Source: an uncultured Methanobrevibacter sp.
GTDB lineage: Archaea > Methanobacteriota > Methanobacteria > Methanobacteriales > Methanobacteriaceae
Reading direction: 5' to 3'
NCBI GenBank assembly: GCA_902774685.1
Contig: CACYJH010000007.1
Span: 1-50,569, forward strand
DNA length: 50,569 nt
This document shows positions 1 through 9,954 of this stretch, one piece after another (position 1 is the first letter of the stretch; each line of letters starts with the position of its first letter). The position numbers and the translations under genes are program-made. The notes beneath the pieces are model-generated. The model was not told the DNA's origin, did not search any database, and saw only the letters and a program-made list of their open reading frames with translations.

Positions 1-2560
1 AGTAGCGTTATAATCAATATCAGTAGTGTTCACATTCACAGTAGGACTTGCCTTACTTACAGAGAAGTTAGCTACAGCACTGGAAGGATTAAAGTTATTG
101 TCACCACCATAAGTGACGTTAACACTGTAATTTCCAGCAGCCAAATCAGCCACATTAACGCCGACAGTACCATTTTCAATAGGAACATCAGTAAAGGTTT
201 TAGTAACACCATCAGCACCAGTAACAGTAATATTAACAGTGCCAGTAGCGCCATCATTCACATTAAACTTAATGATCTCAACATCACCATAAGTGATATT
301 ACTTACCTCTACAGCAACATTGGAATCGATCATGCCAACAGAGAAGTTAGCAACTGCACTTGATGGCTTGAAGTTATTATCACCATTATAAGTAACGTTA
401 ACACTATAGTTTCCAGCAACTAAATTAGCCACATTAACGCCGACAGTACCATTTTCTATTGGAACATCATTAAATGTTTCAACAACACCATCAGCACCTG
501 TAACAGTAATATTAACGGTTCCAGTAGCACCATCAGTCACATTAAACTTAACGACCTCAACATCACCATAAGTGATGTTATTAGGATTTACTGTAACTGT
601 GGAATTGATTGAATTTACACTGAAACTACCAGTATAAGTTGATTCAGCGTAATTGTCATCTCCGTTATATGTGACATTCACATCATAGTCACCGGCAGGT
701 AAATCATCTACAGGAACAGTAACAACACCATTTTCAATAGGAACAGTATCATTAAAGACCACATCACCACTAGCATTTCTAACAATGACAGTGACATTTC
801 CAGTAGGAACTTCTCCACCATCTACACCAGTTACATTGACTTTAACCGGCTCAGTAGTCTTATAATCAATATCAGTAGTATTGACGTCAACTGTAGGATT
901 TGCCTTGCTTACAGAGAAGTTAGCTACAGCGCTTGATGGCTTGAAGTTATTATCCCCATTGTAAGTAAGATTGACAGTGTAGTTTCCAGCAGTTAAATTA
1001 ACCACATTAACACCAGCAGTACCGTTTTCAATAGGAACATCATTGAATGTCTCAACAACACCATCAGCACCAGTAACAGTAATATTGACAGTGCCTGTAG
1101 CACCATCAGTCACATTAAACTTAATGACCTCATCATCACCATAAGTGATATTGGTAACATTGACAGTTAGATCTGAATCGATTGGACGAACAGTGAAATT
1201 AGCCTTAGCTTCTACTTCAGTGTAATTAGCGTCACCATAATAATTTACAGTAATATTATAATCTCCTACAGATAAGACTCTCGCAGGAACGCCTATATAC
1301 GCACCACCATAAGCAAAAGAAACAGTAGTAGTATAAACTGTAGCACCAGATGCATTGGCAACTACGACAGAAACCCTTCCAGTAGGAGTTACACCACCAT
1401 CAACACCAGTAATATAAATATTAATATATTCAGGCCAAGTATAGTCAATATTCCAATTTTCTATTTCAAGTGTAGGAGTAGCCTTACTTACAGTGAAATT
1501 AGCTACAGCGCTTGATGGCTTGAAGTTATTGTCACCATTGTAAGTAAGATTGACAGTGTAGTTTCCAGCAGCTAAATTAGCCACATTAACACCAGCAGTA
1601 CCGTTCTCAATAGGAACCTCGTTGAATGTTTCAACAACACCATCAGCACCAGTTACAGTAATGTTTACAGTGCCTGTAGCACCTTCAGTCACATTGTACT
1701 TGATAATTTCAGTTTCGCCATAAGTGATATTGTCAACATTGACAGATACAGCTCTAGTGTAATTAGCATCACCATTATAAGTAACAGTCACATTGTAATC
1801 ACCAGCAGGCAACACAGGAACAGTTACAACACCATCCTCAACAGGAACAGTATCATTAAAGACAATATTACCATCAGCATCAGTGACAACAACAGTGACA
1901 TTTCCAGTAGGAACAGCAGCACCATCTACACCAGTCACATTAAACTTGATAGGTTCAGCAGTGTTGTAATCAATATCAGTAGTGTTCACATTAACAGTAG
2001 GCTTTGCATTATCCACAGTGAAATTAGCTACAGCACTTGATGGCTTGAAGTTATTGTCACCATTATAAGTAACGTTAACACTATAATTGCCAGCAGGCAA
2101 ATCAGCCATATTAACACCGATAGTACCGTTTTCTATTGGAACATCAGTAAAGGTTTTAGTAACTCCATTATCACCAGTAACAGTAATGTTTACAGTGCCT
2201 GTAGCACCTTCAGTCACATTGTACTTGATAATTTCAGTTTCGCCATAAGTGATATTGTCAACATTGACAGATACAGCTACAGTGTAATTAGCATCACCAT
2301 TATATGTAATGGTTACATCATAATCACCAGCAGGCAACACAGGAACAGTGACAGTAACTTTACCATCACTAAGATCTGCAGTATCACTAAAGACCACATC
2401 ACCACTAGCATCAGTGACAACGACAGTGACATTTCCAGTAGGAGTTACACCATCTTCAACGCCAGTAACATTAATGACAAGATCTTCAGTATTGTTATAG
2501 TCAATGTCAGTAGCATTCACGTTAACTGTAGGTTCCGCTTTCACAACAGTGAATTTGGAT
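1..2560 (-). repeat. Alternating Ig-like protein modules, highly similar at DNA level
   Basis: Two module types alternate inside the giant adhesin. Type A (ITYG...GATGTVNITVTG...NFKPSSAVANF) occurs about five times, near 61-300, 345-590, 910-1160, 1490-1735 and 2025-2270. Type B (DIDYN...PTGNVTVVVTD...PAGDYDVTVTYNGDANYT) lies between them. Type A copies share long near-identical DNA stretches, which suggests recent duplication or gene conversion. Confidence 0.85.
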
Positions 2561-5500
2561 TTGGAACTGTTTCCATTGTACTTATAATTTCCTGAGTAGA
2601 CAACATCGATAGTGTAATTGCCTACAGGCAAAATCATATCGTTAATGGTCCATCCAATTATCTTACCCTCATCATCTAATGTGAGTACGATAATTTGGCT
2701 AATGTTTTCAAATCCGATTGCATCTTCACTAGTAATGTTTACAGTAAGATTTCCAGTAAAGTTTCCAGTTGCATCAGGAGAACTTACAGTAATATTGATG
2801 CTTTCCAATGATCCATAGATTATTGTTGGAACAGGAACAACTTCTACAGTTGAATTCCATTTGCTTACATTGAATGCCGCATTTTCATCATCAGGAAGAT
2901 AATCTTGGTCTCCAGTATAGTTGGCATAGATGTAATATTGGCTTCCATTCAATCCAGAAAGGGTTATATTAGCTTCTCCGGAAGCATTTAAAGGAATGGT
3001 TCCATTGAATATTACATTTCCATCTGTATCATTAATCAATACAGTGATGTTGCCTGTAGGAGTGTCCTTAGAGCCAGTAACCTTGAAAGTGATGTTTTCC
3101 TCTTCACCAGCATAAATGTTCTCACAGTTAATGTCGAGTTGAGATGGAACTCTCACGATTTCATATTCAGCACCGGTATAATAATTATCCTCTGGATGGT
3201 AGACTTTAACTAAAGAGACAACAGTGTCTTCTAAAGGCAAATCAAAGTTATAGTTACCGTCTTCATCAGTGTAAGTGGATACATTATATTTCAATTCACC
3301 ATTAACGTCATAGACTTCCATGACCACGATTTGATGAACTTCATTGAATGAATTAGCTGAAAGAACATCATCGGTATTGGTGGTTCCTTCGCCAACTCCT
3401 CCACCATTTACACCACAGTATGTAACATTATAGAACTGAGCTGAATTAGCCTTGATAGCATTTAAAAGATTGTCTTTTCCTACAAATGTACCGTTAACAG
3501 TCAAATGATCGCTTGTGATTAGATGGTTCTCATTTTCCCATTTATCAAATGCCGCTTGGTTTTCAAGCAATACAGTATTGGTCAATACGATTCTATCTGT
3601 AGAAATAGCAGAACCTGATTCCGCCTTGTTGTATTTGAAAACTGAATCAACTGCAAAGAAATCTAAATTGTCAGCGGCAATTGCACCACCAAATTTAGCA
3701 GAGTTGTTTTCAAAATCGCTTCCCAATACATTTATAATTCCACTAGCGTAAATTGCTCCACCTGAACCATTACATGAATTTTCAATGAAAGTTGAATTTA
3801 TAACATTGATTTCTGCATGCAATCTTGCAGCACCACCATTTCCATCAGGAGCTGTAGCGCTGTTATTGGTGAAGTTATTGTTTACAAATGAGGATATTGT
3901 TGCAGCATCTGCAATATCCAATGCACCATAATTAGGAGCATGGTTATTTGTGAATGTGTTGTTTTCAAGTTTCACATTTCTAACAGGAGAATTCATATAA
4001 ATAGCACCCGCTGACTCTTGAGCGCTACAATTTTCAAAGTTACAGTTTGCAATGGTAATGTTATCCACATTACCGTTATCACCTTGAAGTCTTATTGCAC
4101 CTCCTGAAAGAGTACCTGTACAGTTAGTGAAATTACATCCAATGATTTGATTATTCTTACCATTTTGGATTTGTATAGCTTGCACACCACCATAATTGGT
4201 ACTTCCACTTGATTTACCACAATCAATAAAGGTATTGTTAACGATTAAACCGTTATTTCCTATCCAAGTAAGGACTCCCCTACTACCTGAGGTACAATTA
4301 ATGAATTTGCTGTTGGATACTATTGTTCCGCTAGCTGCGGTACCTCCAGTAGCACCTGCATAAATTGCACCACCGTTTTTTTGAGCGTCCACATGACAAC
4401 TTTCAAAGGTACAGTTATCTATCTGACCGTTTGTACCAGGATACCAATGGACTCCACCACCATGATTTGCTGAAGTGTCATTAAAGAAATAACAATCTTT
4501 GATTAAACAGTCTGTAGAATTTTGAAGCCATTCTATTCCACCACCGAAATTGGAAGCGCGACCATTTGTGATGTTACATCCTATAAGCTTACCTCCAGTC
4601 ATATTGGCTACCATATAAACATTAGCACCATTGTATCCGATGTTATGGTCTATATTGGAATAGCTGACTGTGTTGTTGTTTCCTTGATAGTAAATACCTC
4701 CACCATTTCCTGCATTATTCCTGCCTGTTGCATTGTTGTATGAAATATTGGAATTGGTAATGTTGTTCTCTTTACCGCTTATCCATATTCCTCCTGCATT
4801 GCTAGCAGAGTTATTGAAAACATTACAGTTATCCATAAATGTAGAGCTACCTTCAATGTATATTGCTCCAGCACCTAGAACAGCAGTGTTTTTAGTGAAG
4901 TTACAATTGATCAAACTTGCATTGTTACCAATGATATACATTGCTCCACCATAAGATTTGTCCTTATTGTAATTTACAGAACAATTGTGGAATGTTGAAT
5001 CGGTAATGTTACAATTGTTTCCAGTTAAAAATACAGCTCCACCTTGGAGAGGCTTATCTCCATTATAATGATTAGCAAAAACACGGCTATTGGTAATGTT
5101 TAGCTTTTCCAAAACCATATTGTCACCGCTTAGAACAAGGGTTCCTCCTTTGGAACTGCCTTCAGAAGCGTTTCCATAGTAGTAACCTTCTGCACTGTCA
5201 GCGTAATTGCCAATGGCTGTTAAATTATAGACTCTACCATTGTCACCATTCCATTCAATTGCACCACCATCATTGTGAGCAACATTGCCTATGAATACGG
5301 TATTATTCAAAGTACAGTCTTTACCGTCAATGTAAATTGCACCACCGTCTTCACTTGCAGTGTTGTTGGTGAAGTTACAGTTCACAATATTGGTATTGTT
5401 ACCCCAGATGTATAATGCACCACCTGAAGCGTTTGAATCATCCTTATAGTAAACTACAGAACAATTTGTGAATGTGGAATTGGTAATGTTACAATTGTTA

Positions 5501-6864
5501 CCTGATAAGGCTAAAGCCCCTCCTTGAACAGCACTGCTTCCTGTATACTGTTGACCATCAACATATGTGTTGGAAATGTTTAGCTTATCCAAAAGAATAT
5601 TGTCACCAGCGATAAGAAGAGTTCCTCCTTTGGAACCTCCGTTTCCACAGTCTGCATAATTGCCGGAAGCGGTCATGTCATAAATTACTCCATTGTCACC
5701 ATTCCATTCAATTGCACCACCATCATTGTGAGCAACATTGCCGATGAAAACAGTATGATTCAGGGTACAGTTCTCACCATCAATGAAAATTGCACCACCA
5801 TCTTCAATTGCAGTGTTGTTTGTAAAGTTACAGTTCACAATATTGGTATTGTTACCAAGAACATAGATTGCACCACCAGATGAATCATCTACAGTGGAAT
5901 CAACGGAACAGTTGGTGAATACGGAATTGGTAATGTTACAGTTATTACCAGTTAAGAAGATAGCTCCTCCTCTAAGTGGTTTGTCACCACCTTCCTTATA
6001 AAGACGGCTATTGGAAATGTTGAGCATATCCATATTGATATTGTTACCTGTAATGAGCAAGGTACCTCCATTAGGATTACCGCTTGCCCCATCAGCGATA
6101 TTGCCGGATGCATTCAAGTCATAGATTATACCATTTTGACCATACCATGCAATTGCACCACCATCGTCATGAGCAGTATTGTCATGGAAAACAGTATTGT
6201 TCAATGTACAGTCATCACCTGCAATATAAATTGCTCCACCCTTTTCAAGAGCTGTGTTGTCAGTGAAATTACAGTTTACCAATGTAGCATGGTCTCCTTG
6301 AATGAACAATGCTCCACCGTCAGATCCATGGTCATCAGTAGTTGTATTACCATTTTTAAAGGAGATATCCTTTAGGAATACATTATCAGAATTGATTACA
6401 AAGATTCTTGCCAAATGATTTCCATCAATGGTGTGAGATCCACCATTGATTGTGATTGAAGAACCAATTACAATACCGTTTAATAATGCATCATCCTCAC
6501 CAGAGGTGAAGACAAAATCACGGTCCAATGCCAATGGCTGACCTGATGCAATTGCATTTTCAATAAGAATCTTCAAATCGCTGAATGTGTTTCCATCGCC
6601 ATCAGCGCCAAGTGGACTTGCACTTAAAACATCCTTATCTTTGCCAGAATCGGTCTGAGCATTTTCATCATCCAAATTGGAATCATCAACAGCGTCAATA
6701 ATATCCATACCGCTATCTTCTTCAGCACTTGCATTAACACTATAGCCAATTACTGAATCATCAATCATATCAGAATCACTGCTGATATCAGCAGCTGATA
6801 TCATAGGTAGGGTAAATAAAAGACATATGCATAATCCAATAAGAATTAATGTCTTATTATTCAT
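1..6864 (-). CDS. Giant adhesin-like surface protein, beta-helix plus Ig-like repeats (3' end outside window)
   Basis: At least 2288 residues read in one frame from ATG at 6864 to the window edge, so the C-terminus is missing. The start follows a GGAGG site (ATGGAGGAAACTTTTGATG). Residues 1-25 form a signal peptide (basic start, hydrophobic core, ISAAD junction), followed by an acidic Asp/Ser-rich stretch. From about residue 90 to 1150 runs a right-handed beta-helix of parallel-strand repeats with recurrent GGAIYI, NCNFTNN and NNTVF motifs. From about residue 1240 onward come Ig-like modules containing GNVTVVVTDASG, PAGDYDVTVTYNGDANYT and NNFKPSSAVANF. Many N-x-S/T sites could be N-glycosylated. 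Secretion and surface location are inferred from the signal peptide; adhesion is inferred from the family only. An inverted repeat lies in the upstream region. A C-terminal wall-binding or membrane anchor, if present, lies outside the window. Confidence 0.9.
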   Translation of the reverse strand, partial: MNNKTLILIGLCICLLFTLPMISAADISSDSDMIDDSVIGYSVNASAEEDSGMDIIDAVDDSNLDDENAQTDSGKDKDVLSASPLGADGDGNTFSDLKILIENAIASGQPLALDRDFVFTSGEDDALLNGIVIGSSITINGGSHTIDGNHLARIFVINSDNVFLKDISFKNGNTTTDDHGSDGGALFIQGDHATLVNCNFTDNTALEKGGAIYIAGDDCTLNNTVFHDNTAHDDGGAIAWYGQNGIIYDLNASGNIADGASGNPNGGTLLITGNNINMDMLNISNSRLYKEGGDKPLRGGAIFLTGNNCNITNSVFTNCSVDSTVDDSSGGAIYVLGNNTNIVNCNFTNNTAIEDGGAIFIDGENCTLNHTVFIGNVAHNDGGAIEWNGDNGVIYDMTASGNYADCGNGGSKGGTLLIAGDNILLDKLNISNTYVDGQQYTGSSAVQGGALALSGNNCNITNSTFTNCSVVYYKDDSNASGGALYIWGNNTNIVNCNFTNNTASEDGGAIYIDGKDCTLNNTVFIGNVAHNDGGAIEWNGDNGRVYNLTAIGNYADSAEGYYYGNASEGSSKGGTLVLSGDNMVLEKLNITNSRVFANHYNGDKPLQGGAVFLTGNNCNITDSTFHNCSVNYNKDKSYGGAMYIIGNNASLINCNFTKNTAVLGAGAIYIEGSSTFMDNCNVFNNSASNAGGIWISGKENNITNSNISYNNATGRNNAGNGGGIYYQGNNNTVSYSNIDHNIGYNGANVYMVANMTGGKLIGCNITNGRASNFGGGIEWLQNSTDCLIKDCYFFNDTSANHGGGVHWYPGTNGQIDNCTFESCHVDAQKNGGAIYAGATGGTAASGTIVSNSKFINCTSGSRGVLTWIGNNGLIVNNTFIDCGKSSGSTNYGGVQAIQIQNGKNNQIIGCNFTNCTGTLSGGAIRLQGDNGNVDNITIANCNFENCSAQESAGAIYMNSPVRNVKLENNTFTNNHAPNYGALDIADAATISSFVNNNFTNNSATAPDGNGGAARLHAEINVINSTFIENSCNGSGGAIYASGIINVLGSDFENNSAKFGGAIAADNLDFFAVDSVFKYNKAESGSAISTDRIVLTNTVLLENQAAFDKWENENHLITSDHLTVNGTFVGKDNLLNAIKANSAQFYNVTYCGVNGGGVGEGTTNTDDVLSANSFNEVHQIVVMEVYDVNGELKYNVSTYTDEDGNYNFDLPLEDTVVSLVKVYHPEDNYYTGAEYEIVRVPSQLDINCENIYAGEEENITFKVTGSKDTPTGNITVLINDTDGNVIFNGTIPLNASGEANITLSGLNGSQYYIYANYTGDQDYLPDDENAAFNVSKWNSTVEVVPVPTIIYGSLESINITVSSPDATGNFTGNLTVNITSEDAIGFENISQIIVLTLDDEGKIIGWTINDMILPVGNYTIDVVYSGNYKYNGNSSKSKFTVVKAEPTVNVNATDIDYNNTEDLVINVTGVEDGVTPTGNVTVVVTDASGDVVFSDTADLSDGKVTVTVPVLPAGDYDVTITYNGDANYTVAVSVNVDNITYGETEIIKYNVTEGATGTVNITVTGDNGVTKTFTDVPIENGTIGVNMADLPAGNYSVNVTYNGDNNFKPSSAVANFTVDNAKPTVNVNTTDIDYNTAEPIKFNVTGVDGAAVPTGNVTVVVTDADGNIVFNDTVPVEDGVVTVPVLPAGDYNVTVTYNGDANYTRAVSVNVDNITYGETEIIKYNVTEGATGTVNITVTGADGVVETFNEVPIENGTAGVNVANLAAGNYTVNLTYNGDNNFKPSSAVANFTVSKATPTLEIENWNIDYTWPEYINIYITGVDGGVTPTGRVSVVVANASGATVYTTTVSFAYGGAYIGVPARVLSVGDYNITVNYYGDANYTEVEAKANFTVRPIDSDLTVNVTNITYGDDEVIKFNVTDGATGTVNITVTGADGVVETFNDVPIENGTAGVNVVNLTAGNYTVNLTYNGDNNFKPSSAVANFSVSKANPTVDVNTTDIDYKTTEPVKVNVTGVDGGEVPTGNVTVIVRNASGDVVFNDTVPIENGVVTVPVDDLPAGDYDVNVTYNGDDNYAESTYTGSFSVNSINSTVTVNPNNITYGDVEVVKFNVTDGATGTVNITVTGADGVVETFNDVPIENGTVGVNVANLVAGNYSVNVTYNGDNNFKPSSAVANFSVGMIDSNVAVEVSNITYGDVEIIKFNVNDGATGTVNITVTGADGVTKTFTDVPIENGTVGVNVADLAAGNYSVNVTYGGDNNFNPSSAVANFSVSKASPTVNVNTTDIDYNAT

Positions 6865-7393
6865 CAAAAGTTTCCTCCATTTAAAATTATACACTCTTTA
6901 AATTCATAGCTTAAAATCTGGGGAACGCAAAACTTTAAACCAGATCTTATGCTTCAAAATTATAAAGCCCATACAATTTTTAGTTCAACATACTCAATTA
7001 TATAAAAATATAATTTCATTCAAATTCGAAATTTTAATGATAAGTGTAAAAAATAAAATTTCTTTAAACATACGATTAATAAACACAAATTATTTATTAA
7101 CCAATACAAACTCTTTGATAGTTTTTAAAAAGATTGCTTAATTAAATCAGGCATAATCAAAAATTGAATAATATTCAATTAAATAACTATTTACTTAACT
7201 AAGACAACTATCTAGTTTTTCGATGAAAAACCCACTACCTTTTTATAAAAAACTATCAAAAATAGTCCATATTAAGATATATATTTATATAAAATTATAT
7301 ATAACAATTACGAAATGGGTTTAAAGAATGAATAGAAAAATAGCATGATCTAAAATTTTTAAAAAATATAGAAATGAATATTAAAAAAAAGAA
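6865..7393. other. 529-bp AT-rich intergenic region upstream of the giant adhesin
   Basis: No gene is apparent. It should hold the adhesin promoter on the minus strand; TATA-like A/T runs lie around 6990-7020 and 7275-7310. The only strong structure I see is the inverted repeat at 6908-6953. The right end holds the 3' flank of the HTH gene. Confidence 0.6.
6908..6953 (-). promoter_or_regulatory. 14-bp imperfect inverted repeat in the adhesin leader
   Basis: Left arm AGCTTAAAATCTGG (6908-6921) and right arm CCAGATCTTATGCT (6940-6953) pair at 12 of 14 positions around an 18-nt loop. It sits 44 nt upstream of the adhesin start codon, so it could be a leader-RNA hairpin or an operator. Its function is unknown. 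Confidence 0.4.
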
Positions 7394-8092
7394 TTATTTT
7401 TTATTTAAGATATAATAGACAGATCGAATTGGAATGTCAAGCTCTTTAGAAATCTCTTTAGGCTTTAAACCAGATTCTTTAAGGGATTTTACTTTTAACC
7501 TGCAATCATCATCATATTTACGTTTATAATGCTTTACATTAATCCTATCATAGTATTTGGATTTTATGTACTCAACATTGGAAACAGGCATTTCCAATAG
7601 TGATGCAATCTTCTTTGAACGTTTGCCTTCGTTGAACAAATCAATGACCTGATTTATTTGAGTTTTTGAATATTTCTTTTTACCCCAATTATACTTCACT
7701 TCAATAGAGACTCCTTGTTCTTCTAAAGCTTTAATATAAATAGGGGAAACTCTATTATAAATGCTCATAGGACATGTAATTCTCTTTAAAGAGGGATAAT
7801 TGTCCAAGAGTTCAATGATTTTTCTTGAAGTCAACTGAGTTGATATATGCACTTCAACAGCATTTATATCATAATCCCTCTCTCCTTCCAAAGGCCTTTC
7901 ATCGAAGATGTCAAATTCTTCCTTGGATTCAGGGTCCAGATTGTCAAAATCAAACTCCTCTTCAAAATCATCAAAGTCTTCGTATTCATCGTCAAAGTCT
8001 TCAAAATCATCGGAATCATCATACTCGTATTCGTAAGTCTCATCCCAATCATCTTCAAAATCATCATCGAAATCATCAAAGTCTTCAACCAT
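7394..8092 (-). CDS. Acidic/aromatic-tailed helix-turn-helix protein (putative DNA-binding regulator)
   Basis: 232 residues from ATG at 8092. An in-frame GTG at 8101 is part of the Shine-Dalgarno element AAAGGTG, so the ATG is the better start. Residues 1-65 are almost only Asp, Glu, Phe, Tyr and Trp (for example DFDDFDDDFEDDWDETYEY). A central alpha/beta segment (VEVHISTQLTSRKI...NYPSLKRITCPMS) recalls DUF1699-type archaeal proteins, a tentative match. Two helix-turn-helix-like segments follow: INQVIDLFNEGKRSKKIASLLEMP and, at the C-terminus, KVKSLKESGLKPKEISKELDIP followed by RSVYYILNKK. The gene lies 71 bp after the DUF530-type gene on the same strand and is probably cotranscribed. DNA binding is inferred from the HTH pattern; the target is unknown. 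The acidic tail might act as an interaction region or as a DNA mimic that inhibits the protein itself. Confidence 0.75.
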   Translation of the reverse strand: MVEDFDDFDDDFEDDWDETYEYEYDDSDDFEDFDDEYEDFDDFEEEFDFDNLDPESKEEFDIFDERPLEGERDYDINAVEVHISTQLTSRKIIELLDNYPSLKRITCPMSIYNRVSPIYIKALEEQGVSIEVKYNWGKKKYSKTQINQVIDLFNEGKRSKKIASLLEMPVSNVEYIKSKYYDRINVKHYKRKYDDDCRLKVKSLKESGLKPKEISKELDIPIRSVYYILNKK

Positions 8093-8163
8093 GAAAAACA
8101 CCTTTTTAATTCTAATGAAATGAAATAAAATAAAATTAGATTTGCACCAAAAAAACTAATTAC

Positions 8164-9747
8164 TTAAGATTTATTCTTTACCAAATCAATGAAATCTCTA
8201 GAACGCTTGGTATTTGGTTTCTTGATTCCTTTCATATTAGCTATTTCACGTTTAATGCTTTTTTCACCAACTTTAAAGGCATATGAAACATCCTTAATGC
8301 CATAATTTGAATTGGTGAAAACAATTGCTGGACCTAATGCAGCATAATTCAACTTGATGTTCAAGTTCTTTATGTTTCCTTCAAACTTGAATTTTTTATG
8401 AAGCAGCAAATCCATGTCAGAAACAGCCAAAATATGTTCCTTTTCCTTATCCTGCAAGAGCTTAACCACTTGAGTGTGTGGGTTCTGGAATACCTTACGC
8501 TGTTGTCTGTCAATATCTCCACGAATGTATGGGAAAGGTGAACCATAACGCTTACGCCTGTCTTGAGAAGTGCATAGATAATATTTGGAAATGTCCCAAA
8601 GAATTAAAGTTGGAGCAATATCCGCAAAGATTTTGCTTTTTATCTTATCCCTTTCCTTCAAATCCTTTTTCAATTTCCTGTCAAGATGACCGAATTTATC
8701 TATAAGACCTAATTCCTCCAAGGTCTTTTCTATCTTATCGTTTCTCCAATCCTCCAAATCAGCAGGATCGATAAATTCCGGCTTTTCCAAATTGACTGAA
8801 TAGATTATCTCATCATAGATTTTGAGATTATCCAAATCCTTGATCTTTTCCTCAAAGATTTCATCTGCATGGCGTTCTGCAATGTCTTCAGCATGCTTTA
8901 CATAAGCTAAAGCCAAATTGGTGCATGTATGCTTATCATTTATTATTGTCGGCTTGGTTCTATGGAATTCCAATCTTTCAATACGAACTCCCTTACCAAA
9001 TCTTCTCCTGACTTCATCTTCATAGCTATCTGCAAATTCACTGTCAAGAGGTACCCTTTTAGTGATGGTTCTTCCGTTTTCCTTATATTTTACGATAGGT
9101 GTGACAGTTTTGACGACCCCTTTTCTCTGTTGCTTTAAGATATTTAAAACTCTTTTGAAGGATTCTCTGCCCCAACTTGTCAATCCAGACATCAAAACCA
9201 TATAATTTCCGGATAATGGAAGATATGGTATTATTTCCAACCTATGAATTCCAGAATGATTGATTTTAAATTCAAAATCTTCATTGCCGCATTTGCAGAC
9301 TTTCCCAGCATCCAAGAAACTGCTGACACGATAGCTTTTGCCGCATTCCTTGCATCTGATTTTTGCATACTCTTCCAAATTGCCTAAAGCAATCCTATGA
9401 GCAGAAATTGCATATTTTACCCTATCAAAACTATTTTTCTTGGCAGATGCAGTATTTCTGAAGATTTGATTGTAGCGGCTGATTTCACCTAATTCCTCTA
9501 AATCGACATCATCCCTCTGGCGTGAACCATAACGATTCAATGACCTGAATGGAGCTGTATAACCCCTTTCATCCATATTCTCTTTCATGTCCTGAAGCTT
9601 ATCCAAATTACCTTTAAGAAGTTCAAAGATTTCTAAAAAGGACTCTAAATCCTTAAAATCCTCTTTAAGATTAGTCAAATCTAATCTTTCCTTCTCAATT
9701 TCATTTAAAAACTTCTCAGACTCTGTTATCATTAATGATTCATCCAT
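8164..9747 (-). CDS. Conserved archaeal protein of the DUF530 type with a zinc ribbon
   Basis: 527 residues from ATG at 9747. The open frame extends 15 codons further to an ATG at 9792, but GGTGAT lies four to five bases before the internal ATG, which makes that the likely start. The N-terminal ~75 residues are heptad-like and charged, likely coiled coil. Residues ~130-170 carry a C-x2-C...C-x-C cluster (RCKECGKSYRV...KVCKCGNEDF) typical of a zinc ribbon. Motifs such as LPLSGNYMVLMSGL, WGRESFKRVLNILKQ and RTKPTIINDKHTC agree with my memory of DUF530 proteins, which are restricted to methanogens and have no known function. The C-terminal end (IKREIANMKGI) is basic. It is followed by the acidic HTH gene. 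Family assignment is by recall, not by search. Confidence 0.75.
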   Translation of the reverse strand: MDESLMITESEKFLNEIEKERLDLTNLKEDFKDLESFLEIFELLKGNLDKLQDMKENMDERGYTAPFRSLNRYGSRQRDDVDLEELGEISRYNQIFRNTASAKKNSFDRVKYAISAHRIALGNLEEYAKIRCKECGKSYRVSSFLDAGKVCKCGNEDFEFKINHSGIHRLEIIPYLPLSGNYMVLMSGLTSWGRESFKRVLNILKQQRKGVVKTVTPIVKYKENGRTITKRVPLDSEFADSYEDEVRRRFGKGVRIERLEFHRTKPTIINDKHTCTNLALAYVKHAEDIAERHADEIFEEKIKDLDNLKIYDEIIYSVNLEKPEFIDPADLEDWRNDKIEKTLEELGLIDKFGHLDRKLKKDLKERDKIKSKIFADIAPTLILWDISKYYLCTSQDRRKRYGSPFPYIRGDIDRQQRKVFQNPHTQVVKLLQDKEKEHILAVSDMDLLLHKKFKFEGNIKNLNIKLNYAALGPAIVFTNSNYGIKDVSYAFKVGEKSIKREIANMKGIKKPNTKRSRDFIDLVKNKS

Positions 9748-9869
9748 AATATCACCGTGAGGACTTGTATAAATCCGCCGCCAAGAATTCATACATAGGA
9801 TATTATTAATAAATTTGGTTTAATAAAAAGTTTTGCACTTTTCTCAAGTAATCTCTTAAGATAAAAAAA

Positions 9870-9954
9870 TATGAAAAAGACAAATTACATTAACAATTCG
9901 CCAATTTCAATAACTATGAAAAAGACAAATTACATTAACAATTCGCCAATTTCA
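9870..9954. repeat. Tandem duplication of the metG 3' end (45-bp period)
   Basis: A 40-bp segment occurs twice, at 9870-9909 and 9915-9954, offset by 45 bp and identical over its length. On the minus strand the copy inside metG encodes the last codons EIGELLM plus the stop; the second copy repeats these downstream of the true stop codon. The duplication therefore carries a spare gene end. Confidence 0.9.

Noticed and set aside
1..2560. Regular repeats that could suggest a CRISPR array or satellite DNA
   Set aside because: The repeats are 200-300 bp long, stay in one reading frame and encode Ig-like protein modules, with no short spacer-repeat pattern.
2618..6375. Several short plus-strand reading frames opposite the giant adhesin
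   Set aside because: They lie antisense to a clear gene, have no ribosome sites of the local type and give low-complexity or irregular proteins.
7825..8128. Plus-strand frames of 89-93 aa opposite the acidic tail
   Set aside because: They are reverse-complement shadows of the Asp/Glu codon repeats (His/Asn/Gln- or Ile/Val-rich), with no ribosome site.
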